From Brevundimonas sp. UBA7534 (GTDB lineage Bacteria > Pseudomonadota > Alphaproteobacteria > Caulobacterales > Caulobacteraceae), in the NCBI RefSeq assembly GCF_002479325.1, contig NZ_DLMO01000116.1, positions 47,900 to 62,218 on the forward strand: a DNA stretch of 14,319 bases. Direction: 5' to 3'. Below, one piece after another: positions 1 through 10,448 of this stretch. Below the pieces are notes generated by a model. It saw only the letters and a list, made by a program, of their open reading frames with translations, was not told where the DNA came from and did no database searches. The stretch's first letter is position 1; every line of letters starts with the position of its first letter. The translations under genes and the position numbers were made by a program.

Positions 1-2
1 CC

Positions 3-899
3 ATCGGCGAGGCCCTGGCCGCGCCCGTGCGGGTGATCCGTCGGCATCCGCTGGCGGTGTTCGTCTGGGGCCTGACGATGGTCGTCTTCAGCCTGGCGCT
101 GTCGGCCCTGGTCTTTGGATCGCTGGCCGATCTGCCCCTGGCCCAGGCGGAGGGCGCCGAACCGCCGCCCGAGTTCCTGGGAAGGATGATGGCCTTCCAG
201 GGTATGTCGATGCTGGCCAACCTGGGCCAGGTCGCCTTGAGCATCATCATCTGGACCGCGACGATGCGGGCGACCCTTAGGATCGGCCGCCCCGACCGAT
301 ACTTCTTCATGCGGGCGGGCATGGATGAGCTTCGGGTGGGCGTGGTGGGCGTGGCGCTCTTCTTTGGCGCCTATATCGCCGTGATCGTGCTGGTGCTGCT
401 GGGCGTGGCCATCGGGGCGGTGGCGTGGCAAGCGAACGAGGCGCTGGCCATCCTGCTCGGCTTCCTGATGGTGCTGGGCCTGATCGCGGCGGTGATCTAC
501 GCCATGGCGCGGCTGTCGCTGATCGCGCCGGCGACGCTGATCCTGGAGCGGTTCGCCTTCGTGGAGGGCTGGAATCTGGCCAAGGGGCGGGTGGGGTCGC
601 TGCTCGGCCTGCTGATCTGCACCTGGCTGATCTACATGGCGATCTATTTCGTCATCGCCTTCTTGGCGATCCTGGCGATCTTCGCCAGCGGCGTCTTCGC
701 CCATATGCAGGCGGTGGAACAGGCCGTGACGTTCCGCGACCTGATGCCGCCGCCCGGCGTCATCGCCGGCCTGGTGGTCGTGCTGATCGGGCCGGGGGCC
801 TTCCTCTACGGCGCGGTGATGACGCTTCTGTGCGCGCCCTTCGCCTCGGCCTGCCGACAATTGCTCGATGGTTCGCCGCAAGGTGCGCTAGAAGCGTGA
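3..899 (+). CDS. Polytopic membrane protein, paralog of the next gene (5' partial)
   Basis: The reading frame is open to the left edge, so the true start lies outside the window. The GTG at 27 is probably internal, because the residues before it (IGEALAAPVRVIRRHP) align with the N-terminus of the downstream paralog (EAAFEGFRVVRRKP). About 298 residues are visible. Roughly six hydrophobic segments can be seen, near nucleotides 50-120, 195-265, 325-425, 440-545, 590-695 and 750-835. Motifs shared with the next gene include DELRV after the second segment, a (A/V)RLSL motif, and a C-terminal APFxxA. The gene ends 22 nt before the next one and is probably co-transcribed with it. The function is unknown; similar proteins in Caulobacterales are, as far as I recall, annotated as hypothetical. 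It could be a helper of envelope or lipid processes, but nothing in the sequence decides this. Confidence 0.85.
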   Translation: MGEALAAPVRVIRRHPLAVFVWGLTMVVFSLALSALVFGSLADLPLAQAEGAEPPPEFLGRMMAFQGMSMLANLGQVALSIIIWTATMRATLRIGRPDRYFFMRAGMDELRVGVVGVALFFGAYIAVIVLVLLGVAIGAVAWQANEALAILLGFLMVLGLIAAVIYAMARLSLIAPATLILERFAFVEGWNLAKGRVGSLLGLLICTWLIYMAIYFVIAFLAILAIFASGVFAHMQAVEQAVTFRDLMPPPGVIAGLVVVLIGPGAFLYGAVMTLLCAPFASACRQLLDGSPQGALEA

Positions 900-921
900 C
901 GAGTCGTCCCGGAGCCCATCC

Positions 922-1800
922 ATGAGTTTTTCCGCCACCGAAGCCGCTTTCGAAGGTTTCCGCGTCGTCCGCCGCAAGCCCATTATCGTGCTGCTGTGGG
1001 GCGCGGTCTATCTGGCGATGTTCCTGGTCATGTTCGGCGTGGGGGCCGGATCGTTCGCGCGGGTCATGGCCCTGGCCCAGGCGATCGAACAGGCCGCCGA
1101 GCCGTCGATCGAGGACGTGCGCCAGCTGGGCCTGGCCTATGCCGGCATGAGCTGGCTGATCCCCGTGGGCCTGGTCGTCGGCGCGGTGCTCAGCGCGGCG
1201 GTCGCGCGGTCGGTGCTGCGGCCGGCGCAGGACGCCTGGGGCTATCTGCGGCTGGGCAAGGACGAACTGCGGGTGATGGCGGTCAGCATCGTGATCAGCC
1301 TGATCTTCGGACTGGCCAGCGCGGTCGGCTTCATCGTGATCGGCATGATCGGCGGCGCGGGCGCCGCCTCTGGACAGGCGTTTCTTTTCCTGGTCGCCCT
1401 GCTGCTGGGGTTGGCGCTGGTCGCCGGGCTGGTCTGGCTGGCCGTGCGCCTGAGCCTGGCCGTGCCGATGACTCTGGACCAGGGCCGGGTCGTCATCTTC
1501 GAATCGTTCAAGGCCACGCGCGGCCGGTTCTGGCCGCTGCTGGGCATGAGCGTGATCGTCTTCATCATGACCATGGTGGTCAGCCTTCTGGGATCCATCG
1601 TCGCCATGCCGATCACGCTGATGACCGGCGGCCTGAACGGCCTGGCGGCTTTCGACGGCGTATCCGGCCTGGAAATGCTGCAACATTCGTGGGTGGCGAT
1701 CGTCAGTTGGTCGGTCATCAACGCCATTCTGTCGGCGCTGCAACTGGCGGTGCTGTATGCGCCATTCTCGGCGGCCTGGCAGGGCCTGCGCGACGGCTGA
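922..1800 (+). CDS. Polytopic membrane protein, tandem paralog of the preceding gene
   Basis: This 292-residue protein starts with ATG at 922, and a GGAG at 911-914 gives a well-spaced ribosome binding site. The N-terminus is a short amphipathic stretch followed by RVVRRKP and the first membrane segment (about residues 21-45). Further hydrophobic stretches lie near residues 72-95, 118-145, 152-180, 205-235 and 262-285, so about six passes are likely. The regions DELRV, VRLSL and APFSAA match the upstream neighbour, indicating an old tandem duplication. The loop at residues 50-70 is acidic and could face the periplasm. No catalytic motif is recognisable. It sits 36 nt before a CPBP protease gene on the same strand, so the three probably form one transcript. 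The function is unknown. Confidence 0.88.
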   Translation: MSFSATEAAFEGFRVVRRKPIIVLLWGAVYLAMFLVMFGVGAGSFARVMALAQAIEQAAEPSIEDVRQLGLAYAGMSWLIPVGLVVGAVLSAAVARSVLRPAQDAWGYLRLGKDELRVMAVSIVISLIFGLASAVGFIVIGMIGGAGAASGQAFLFLVALLLGLALVAGLVWLAVRLSLAVPMTLDQGRVVIFESFKATRGRFWPLLGMSVIVFIMTMVVSLLGSIVAMPITLMTGGLNGLAAFDGVSGLEMLQHSWVAIVSWSVINAILSALQLAVLYAPFSAAWQGLRDG

Positions 1801-1836
1801 TCCGGCGGGCGCGGGATCAAGAAACGGAGCAGAAAC

Positions 1837-2774
1837 ATGGCCGGCATCGAACTGTATGCGCCGCGTCGGCCGCGACATCGCCGCACCTGGACGGCCGCCG
1901 CCCTGGTGCTGGCGATCGTCTTCATCGCCCTGGGCCAGACCCTGGCCTTCGTACCGGGGATGCTTCTGGGCTTGATGACGCCCGACGGCGCGGACGTGGG
2001 CTGGCTGGGCACGGCGTGGACGCTGGCGGGCTTCGCCTTCATCGCCCTGATCGTGATCGGCTGGGTGATGCTGTTCGAGCGGCGCGGCCTGACGACCATC
2101 GGCTTCAACGGTTCGGGCCTGAAGCGTTTCGTGCGCGGATACGCCATCGGACTGGCCTTCCTGCTGGGCGTGGTCGGGATCATCGCGGCCCTGGGCGGCT
2201 ATCGCATCGAAGGCGGCGGCGTGTTCTCCAGCCCATCGGCCGTCGCCGGTCTAATTCCCATCCTGGTGCTGATGGTCGGCTTCGTCATTCAGGGCTCGAC
2301 CGAGGAGATCGTCACGCGCGGCTGGCTGATGCAGGTCATCGCCTCTCGCCACGGGCTGGCGTGGGGCGTGGGGCTGAGCTCGGCGCTGTTCGGCCTGTTG
2401 CACGCGGCCAATATCGATCCGTCGCCGGCCCTGGCGATGGGGGTGACCAATGTCACGCTGTTCGGCGTCTTCATCGGTCTGTACGCCGCGCGCGAGGGAT
2501 CGCTGTGGGGCGTGTGCGGCTGGCACGCGGCGTGGAACTGGCTGCTCGGGCTGGGGTTCGGCCTGGAAGTCTCGGGCCAGGTGATCGACGCCCCACCGCT
2601 GGTGGTGGATCTGGCGACCCGGTCGGAGCCGCCCTGGTGGATGACGGGCGCCGCCTTCGGCCCCGAAGGCAGCGTGGTCGTCACCGTCGTGCTGTTGGTC
2701 GGTTCGATCGTCCTGGCCGTGCGCGGCCGCAGCCGCGACCACGGGGTAACCGCCGACGCGGCCGACCTGTCGGT

Positions 2775-2778
<4 letters not shown>
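1837..2778 (+). CDS. CPBP-family intramembrane glutamic endopeptidase
   Basis: This 313-residue polytopic protein belongs to the CPBP (CAAX protease and bacteriocin-processing, Abi) family, whose members cleave or modify proteins inside the cytoplasmic membrane. The three family motifs are present: EEIVTR at residues 156-161 (EExxxR), FGLLH at 185-189 (FxxxH) and HAAWNW at 230-235 (HxxxN). These supply the expected catalytic Glu pair and two His. Hydrophobic segments precede, surround and follow the motifs, and the last one is near residues 280-298. The basic N-terminus (RRPRHRR) suggests a cytoplasmic start. The start is ATG 1837, with GGAG about 8 nt upstream. The natural substrate is unknown. 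Its place behind two paralogous membrane proteins suggests they may be partners or substrates, but that is inference. The stop codon overlaps that of uvrA on the other strand. Confidence 0.9.
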
Positions 2779-5708
<2,930 letters not shown>

Positions 5709-5788
5709 GCCTGATCGGGAACGCGGGGAGGCCCCGGCGGCTCCGGAGCGACGCCGATATATGGGGACGAATTCCGCGATTTAAGCAA

Positions 5789-5803
5789 GAACAATTGGAG
5801 AAC
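5789..5803 (-). promoter_or_regulatory. LexA binding site (SOS box) of uvrA
   Basis: Read on the minus strand the site is GTTCTCCAATTGTTC, a perfect match to the alphaproteobacterial LexA consensus GTTC-N7-GTTC. It is 81 nt upstream of the uvrA start codon. A possible -35 (TTGCTT, 5788-5783) directly abuts it, with a weak -10 (CCATAT, 5764-5759) 18 nt further on, so bound LexA would block RNA polymerase. SOS control of uvrA is established in Caulobacter and relatives. The site is also 98 nt upstream of the divergent gene at 5901, so an effect on that gene cannot be excluded. Confidence 0.85.
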
Positions 5804-5900
5804 GGAGGGCGAGCTACTCTGACGTGCGCCTTCGCAACCGTTGACGTCGCGTCCTGCCTGCGGTCACCTGCGCCTTCCTTCTCGGTCGGCGGAGAACGCC

Positions 5901-6500
5901 ATGACGCCGCCTTCGCCCGCCATTCCACGCACGCCGCATATGCCGGAGGCCGCCGTGGCGCGCCTGCGCAGTCTGCTGAGGCGATCTCGGGGCTATCTGG
6001 AGTACGGCTCGGGCGGCTCCACGGTCATGGCCGCCGAGATCGGGACGCCCTTCACCGTCAGCGTGGAGAGCGACGGCGCGTGGCTGGCGGCCTTGCGACA
6101 GGCGCTGGACCACGCGCCGGGCGAGCGCATCCTGCTTCACGCCGACATCGGCCCGACGGTGGAATGGGGGCATCCGGCGTCGGAGCAACACTGGCGGCGC
6201 TGGCATGCTTATCCGCTGCTGGGCTGGGAGACGTGCCGGGCGCGCGGACTGGTTCCCGACCTGGTTCTGATCGATGGGCGGTTCCGCCGGGCGTGCCTTT
6301 ACGCCTCGCTGCTGTTCGCCTGGCCGGGGACGCGCATCCTGTTCGACGATTACGCCGACCGGCCGACCTATCACCGGGTGGAGGATTTCCTGAAGCCGGT
6401 CGCCCTGCACGACCGCATGGCGGAGTTCGTGGCGCCCGCTTCCCTGGACCGGGACGCCGTCTGGCGCGCCCTGGTCGAGGCGACGACCGACAAGGGCTAG
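5901..6500 (+). CDS. Small methyltransferase-like (Rossmann-fold) protein
   Basis: I chose ATG 5901 (199 residues) over the TTG at 5841 because a GGCGGAG ribosome binding site lies about 6 nt before it. The sequence shows the outline of a class I SAM-dependent methyltransferase. A glycine-rich motif I, LEYGSGGST, occupies residues 33-41, and VSVESD at 53-58 ends in an acidic residue in the position that binds the ribose. DLVLIDGRFR at 120-129 corresponds to motif IV, and ILFDDY follows at 146-151. No membrane segment or signal peptide is evident, so it should be cytosolic. I recall similar proteins in other alphaproteobacteria annotated only as hypothetical or methyltransferase; the substrate is unknown. 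It is divergent from uvrA (192-nt gap) and ends 1 nt from the stop of the hemoglobin gene on the other strand. Confidence 0.8.
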   Translation: MTPPSPAIPRTPHMPEAAVARLRSLLRRSRGYLEYGSGGSTVMAAEIGTPFTVSVESDGAWLAALRQALDHAPGERILLHADIGPTVEWGHPASEQHWRRWHAYPLLGWETCRARGLVPDLVLIDGRFRRACLYASLLFAWPGTRILFDDYADRPTYHRVEDFLKPVALHDRMAEFVAPASLDRDAVWRALVEATTDKG

Positions 6501-6501
6501 G

Positions 6502-6999
6502 TCAGGCCTCCCCGTTCCACGGCGGAGGCGGGGCGCGATAGCGTTCGCCGGGAGCCAGCAGGACGCCGTTGGCGTTGGCCACGCCCAGCTCCAGGCTGTC
6601 GGCGATGCGCCGTGCTCGCTCCATGAAGGCGTCCGCCGCCACCGGCGGGCACAGGTCGCGCACCGTGTCCTGAAACAACGCCAGCCAGCGATCGAAATGC
6701 CGCGCGTCGATCGGCAGGGGCAGATGCTTGGGCATCGGACGGCCCTGATAGACGCCGCTGGACAGGACCACGGACGACCAGAACCGCTTCATCTGGGCCA
6801 GGTGCGGTCCCCAGTCCTCGATGCGGTCAGCGAAGATCGGGCCGATCAGCGCGTCGTCGCGCACACGGGCGTAAAAGGCGTCGACCACGCGGTCGATCAG
6901 CGCCTCGTCCACGCCGGTCTGGTCCTTGTTCTGCTGGACGACGGCCGCGCGGCGTTCGGCGGCGCCGGCGGAATCCGCGATACGGAACGGGGGCTGCAT
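6502..6999 (-). CDS. Group III truncated hemoglobin
   Basis: This 165-residue protein has the group III truncated hemoglobin pattern. A Phe-Tyr pair lies at 42-43 in helix B (AFYARVRDD). It is followed by PIFADRIEDWGPHLAQM, with a conserved Trp at 74 (KRFWSSV). The likely proximal haem ligand is His 101 in the ARHFDRWL segment. These proteins bind haem and O2 or NO and are thought to act in redox or NO chemistry in the cytosol. The start ATG at 6999 was preferred because AAGGA lies just upstream and because the frame further upstream (to 7272) has no hemoglobin similarity and runs into the neighbouring transcript. The C-terminus is Pro-rich (RAPPPPWNGEA). It is convergent with the methyltransferase-like gene, with 1 nt between stop codons. 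The N-terminal 25 residues lie outside the globin fold. Confidence 0.92.
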   Translation of the reverse strand: MQPPFRIADSAGAAERRAAVVQQNKDQTGVDEALIDRVVDAFYARVRDDALIGPIFADRIEDWGPHLAQMKRFWSSVVLSSGVYQGRPMPKHLPLPIDARHFDRWLALFQDTVRDLCPPVAADAFMERARRIADSLELGVANANGVLLAPGERYRAPPPPWNGEA

Positions 7000-7147
7000 A
7001 GGCCCTTCCTTAGGACGTCCGGCGCCGCGTATCCATTGGACGGCTTGTCCCTGTTCACGCGCCCGTGTGCGATACCGGGCTTGCGGAGCGGAACCGGAGA
7101 CGCCATCCTCAGTTCCCTGAGCACTTGAGCAAGGAGGCTCGACGATC

Positions 7148-7282
7148 ATGATCATCGCACTGGCAACCGGTTCCGCCCTGTCCGCCATGCTGCTCGTGAT
7201 CCTCCATGCCAACCAGCCCAAGCCCAAGCGGGTCCGCGTCCGCACTCGTGACGCTCGACACGGTCGCCGCATGGACGCCTGA
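7148..7282 (+). CDS. Possible 44-aa membrane peptide overlapping the ABC-F start
   Basis: An ATG at 7148 opens a 44-codon frame that ends at TGA 7280-7282. It is preceded by AAGGAGG (7131-7137), the strongest Shine-Dalgarno match in this stretch, 10 nt before the ATG. The peptide begins with a hydrophobic segment (MIIALATGSALSAMLLVILH, residues 1-20) and continues with a very basic tail (KPKRVRVRTRDARHGRR), the shape of a single-pass membrane peptide. It overlaps the first 77 nt of the ABC-F gene in a different frame. The ABC-F gene cannot begin earlier, since a TGA blocks its frame at 7197, and it has no visible ribosome binding site of its own. The small frame may therefore be a real small protein, a leader that couples translation to ABC-F, or chance. 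I do not recognise a family. Confidence 0.45.
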   Translation: MIIALATGSALSAMLLVILHANQPKPKRVRVRTRDARHGRRMDA

Positions 7283-8816
7283 AGGCGTCACGCTCTTCGA
7301 TAATCTTAGTCTGACGTTCGCGCGCGAGCGCACCGGCGTGGTCGGTCGCAATGGCGCGGGCAAGAGCACCTTGCTGCGCTTGATCGCCGGCCGCCAGGCG
7401 CCGGCAGAAGGCGCGGTCGCGCGCACGGGCTCGGTCGGCCTTCTGGATCAGCGCGGCGAAGGCCCCCCTGGCGAAATCGTGGAAGACGCCTTGGGCGCGG
7501 CGGAGGGGCTTCGGCTGATCGAGCGTATACTGGCCGGCGAGGACGTGGGCGACGATCTGGCGGAGGCGGACTGGACGCTGGAAGCGCGCCTCCGTGAAGC
7601 GCTGGCGGCGGCGGGGCTGACCGGCCTGCCGATGGCGCGCCAGACGGCGGCGCTGAGCGGGGGAGAACGCACGCGGTTGCGGCTGGCGCGGCTGATGCTG
7701 CAAAGGCCGGACCTGATCCTGCTGGACGAGCCGACCAATCACCTGGACCAGGAAGCGCGTCGGCGCGTGTCGGAGATGGTGGAGCGATGGGAGGGCGGCG
7801 TGGTCGTGGTCAGCCACGACCGCGACCTGCTGCGCCGCATGGACCGGATCGTCGACATTTCGGGACTGGGCGTGGAGGTCTTCGGCGGCGGCTACGATCT
7901 TTACGCCGCGCGAAAGGCCGAGGCGCGCGCGGCCGCGGAGCGGGCGCTGGGCGAGGCGGAAAGGAACGTTTCGCGCGCGGGCGCCGAGGCGCAGCGACGC
8001 ACAGAGGCCAAGGCGCGACGTGACGCCGCCGGCCGTCGCAAGGCCGGCCGGGGCGACATGCCGCGAATCCTGATCGGCGCGCGGGCCGAGCAGGCGGAAA
8101 ACAGCGGCGCGCGCGATCATCGGCTGGCGTTGCGCCAGGCCGAGACGGCCGAAGCCGCGCTGGCGACCTCGCGGGCGCGGGTCGAGCGAGTGCGCGCTCT
8201 CTCCATCGCCTTGCCGCCGACCGGCCTGCCGCCGGGCCGGTCGGTGAGGATTTTGCGCGACGCGACCTGGGCGGCGCCGGACGGACGGGTCGTGCTGGGT
8301 CCGATCTCCCTAGACCTTACCGGCCCGGAACGGGTCGCGGTGACCGGCGTGAACGGCGCGGGTAAGACCACGCTGCTGCGGTTGATCGCCGGAGGGGTCG
8401 AGCCGACATCGGGAACGGTCGAGCGACCGGTCAGAGGCGTCATGCTGGATCAGCAGGCGGATATCCTGCGGCCTCAGGAAACCCTGGCGGAGGCGTGGAT
8501 GAGGCTGAACCCGGCGGGCGGTCTGAACGACGCCCAGGCGGCGCTGGCGCGGTTTCTGTTCCGCAACGCCTCGGCGCACAAGCGCGTCGGCGACCTGTCA
8601 GGCGGGGAGCGGCTGCGCGGGGCGCTGGCGTGCGTGATGACGGGAACCACGCCGCCGCAACTGCTGATCCTCGACGAACCGACCAATCATCTGGATCTGG
8701 CCTCGATCGAGGCGGTGGAGGATGCGCTCGCCGCCTTTGACGGCGCGCTGGTGGTGGTGAGCCACGACCGGGACTTCCTGGCGGCCGTGCGCGTGGATCG
8801 GACGCTGGCCCTCTAA
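7206..8816 (+). CDS. ABC-F family ATP-binding protein
   Basis: This 536-residue soluble protein has two ABC ATPase domains and no membrane segments, as in the ABC-F family, whose members act on the ribosome as translation factors or antibiotic-resistance proteins. Domain 1 has Walker A GRNGAGKST at 47-55, signature LSGGER at 150-155 and Walker B with DE at 174-175 (LLDEPTNHLD). Domain 2 has GVNGAGKTT at 381-389, LSGGER at 464-469 and DE at 490-491. The linker between them (about 215-345) is rich in Arg, Ala and Glu and is probably helical; it corresponds to the P-site tRNA interaction motif region. There is no extended C-terminal domain of the Uup type. The start could also be GTG 7248, nearer the conserved region. 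The gene overlaps a small upstream frame at its start and the EAL gene by 4 nt at its stop. The specific ABC-F subgroup is uncertain. Confidence 0.9.
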   Translation: MPTSPSPSGSASALVTLDTVAAWTPEGVTLFDNLSLTFARERTGVVGRNGAGKSTLLRLIAGRQAPAEGAVARTGSVGLLDQRGEGPPGEIVEDALGAAEGLRLIERILAGEDVGDDLAEADWTLEARLREALAAAGLTGLPMARQTAALSGGERTRLRLARLMLQRPDLILLDEPTNHLDQEARRRVSEMVERWEGGVVVVSHDRDLLRRMDRIVDISGLGVEVFGGGYDLYAARKAEARAAAERALGEAERNVSRAGAEAQRRTEAKARRDAAGRRKAGRGDMPRILIGARAEQAENSGARDHRLALRQAETAEAALATSRARVERVRALSIALPPTGLPPGRSVRILRDATWAAPDGRVVLGPISLDLTGPERVAVTGVNGAGKTTLLRLIAGGVEPTSGTVERPVRGVMLDQQADILRPQETLAEAWMRLNPAGGLNDAQAALARFLFRNASAHKRVGDLSGGERLRGALACVMTGTTPPQLLILDEPTNHLDLASIEAVEDALAAFDGALVVVSHDRDFLAAVRVDRTLAL

Positions 8817-10387
8817 CCCCAGGCCTCGATGGCGCCGCGACGCCGGATGGGGGCGACGGAGGCCAGTTGCGTGCGCGGCTCGGCCTCCGGGCGGCCGAAC
8901 AGCCACCCCTGGCCGAACTGGACGCCCATGCCCTGAAGCGTCTTGGCCAGGCTTTCGGTCTCGATCATCTCGGCGATGATCTCCAGCTTCAGAGACTGGC
9001 ACAGCTCGACGATGCTGCGCAGCATGGTGGCCGAGCGCTCGTCGGTCTCGATATCGTGGATCAGGGCGCCGTCGATCTTGACCGCATCCACAGAGAGGCG
9101 ACGGATATAGTCGTACGAGGCGGCGCCGGCGCCGAAGTCGTCGATGCAGACCTTGATGCCGGCTTCACGCAGGGCGCCCAGGCGTCGGTCGGCGGCCTCG
9201 AGATCGGCCACAGCCGCGGTCTCGGTGACCTCGACCATCAGCCGCTTGCGTTCGGCCGCGGCGCCGCTGGTCATGTTCAACAGGTTCTCGACATAGGCGT
9301 CGTCGCCCAGCGAACCGCCCGACACGTTGATCGCCATCTTCAACAGGCCGGCGCCGGGCTGGCGCATCCGCTTCAGGACCTTTTCGGCGACCGCCAGGTC
9401 GAAGGATTCGATAAGGGCCAGCTCCTCGGCCATGCGGATCGCTTCGCCGGGTCCGTTATTGGCGCTGAAGCGCGCGAGCGCCTCGAAATGATGAACGGCG
9501 CGAGAGTCCAGATGGACGATGGGCTGATAATGGACGTGGAATTCACGCGCCTTGACCAAGGTGCGGAAGGTCTCGGCGTCGCGGAAGGTGCGCTTCAGCG
9601 AGTCGGCGAAGGCCAGCTGCGGATTGGCCAGGCCGTCGTCCTTCAGGCAGCCCTCGATGGCGAAGCGCATGGCCCGAAGCACGCACAGGGTTTCCGCGCC
9701 CTCGGGCACTTCAGAGGTGAAATTCCGGGCCGACAGGTCGACGCCCTCGGCGCGGCCAGCCTCGACGATCTCGGCGGCGATGTCGCGGCGGTCGTCCGGC
9801 GCGCGCAGCAGGGCGAAGCGTTCCGGCGTCAGTTGGGCGGCGCTGGAGCCCTGGACGGCGGCGGATTGCAGCGTGGCCTCGATGCGTCGGTTCATCCGCT
9901 GGGCCACGTCGTCGGTCAGTCCCTCAAGGCCCTGAACGTCCAGGAAGGCGAGGGCCAGGCCCGATGCGCTGTCCACCACGGGCGCGGCTTCCGCCATGAA
10001 GGTTTCGGCGTCGACCAGCGGGCGGGTCTGCAGCTCGGAGGCCATGAAGGCGGGGCCTTCATAGGTCAGGCCGCACGACACGGCCGGGGCCAGTTGCGGC
10101 AGGACGAAGGCCCTCAAGGTGGCGCGTCGCAGCCGGTCCGGTCCCGCGCGCAGCAAGACGGAGACGGCCGGGGTGCGCTGGCCGGGCTGGAGCGCGCGTA
10201 TGGTCCTGACCACGCCGCCGGCGTCATGAAGCAGATCGCCCAGCGCCTTGCCCGCCCAGGTGGCGGCGTCCTGGCCCGAAACCGGACCCACGCCGATGCC
10301 GAAGGCGATCGCCCCGCCTGAATCGATCTCGATCAACGCATCGGCGGACGCGAAGGCGAGACCCAGCAGGCGAGTGGTCATGCTCAT
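8813..10387 (-). CDS. EAL-domain c-di-GMP phosphodiesterase with PAS-like and degenerate GGDEF-like N-terminus
   Basis: The C-terminal half is an EAL domain, which hydrolyses c-di-GMP to pGpG. Numbering from a possible TTG start at 10465, the expected metal and catalytic residues are present: E328 (FEALAR), N380 (INVSG), E412 (VEVTE), D442 and D443 (DDFGAG), K463 (VKID), E499 (IIAEMIE) and Q519 (FGQGW). The N-terminal 130 residues look PAS-like (ALIEIDSGGAIAFGIG). Residues 165-222 resemble a GGDEF fold (ALAFLDVQGLEGL...) with the signature replaced by LTPERF, so no cyclase activity is expected. No membrane segment is seen. I prefer ATG 10387 (524 residues): the extension to TTG 10465 contains a TTA codon and has low third-position GC. 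It follows flbY by 61 nt and is probably the last gene of the flgI operon. It is not TipF, which has membrane segments. Confidence 0.87.
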   Translation of the reverse strand: MSMTTRLLGLAFASADALIEIDSGGAIAFGIGVGPVSGQDAATWAGKALGDLLHDAGGVVRTIRALQPGQRTPAVSVLLRAGPDRLRRATLRAFVLPQLAPAVSCGLTYEGPAFMASELQTRPLVDAETFMAEAAPVVDSASGLALAFLDVQGLEGLTDDVAQRMNRRIEATLQSAAVQGSSAAQLTPERFALLRAPDDRRDIAAEIVEAGRAEGVDLSARNFTSEVPEGAETLCVLRAMRFAIEGCLKDDGLANPQLAFADSLKRTFRDAETFRTLVKAREFHVHYQPIVHLDSRAVHHFEALARFSANNGPGEAIRMAEELALIESFDLAVAEKVLKRMRQPGAGLLKMAINVSGGSLGDDAYVENLLNMTSGAAAERKRLMVEVTETAAVADLEAADRRLGALREAGIKVCIDDFGAGAASYDYIRRLSVDAVKIDGALIHDIETDERSATMLRSIVELCQSLKLEIIAEMIETESLAKTLQGMGVQFGQGWLFGRPEAEPRTQLASVAPIRRRGAIEAWG

Positions 10388-10448
10388 GACGTCATTGAGC
10401 ACGCGCGCGCTTAAAAAATCGGCAACGCGGCGGCGTGAAGCGTCGTCT

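Noticed and set aside
7000..7272. N-terminal extension of the hemoglobin frame
   Set aside because: It has no globin similarity, crosses the divergent gene start, and ATG 6999 has a good ribosome binding site.
8867..10321. 484-codon plus-strand frame antisense to the EAL gene
   Set aside because: It has the Gly/Gln/Asp/Leu-rich composition typical of an antisense shadow, and the opposite strand encodes a clear EAL domain.
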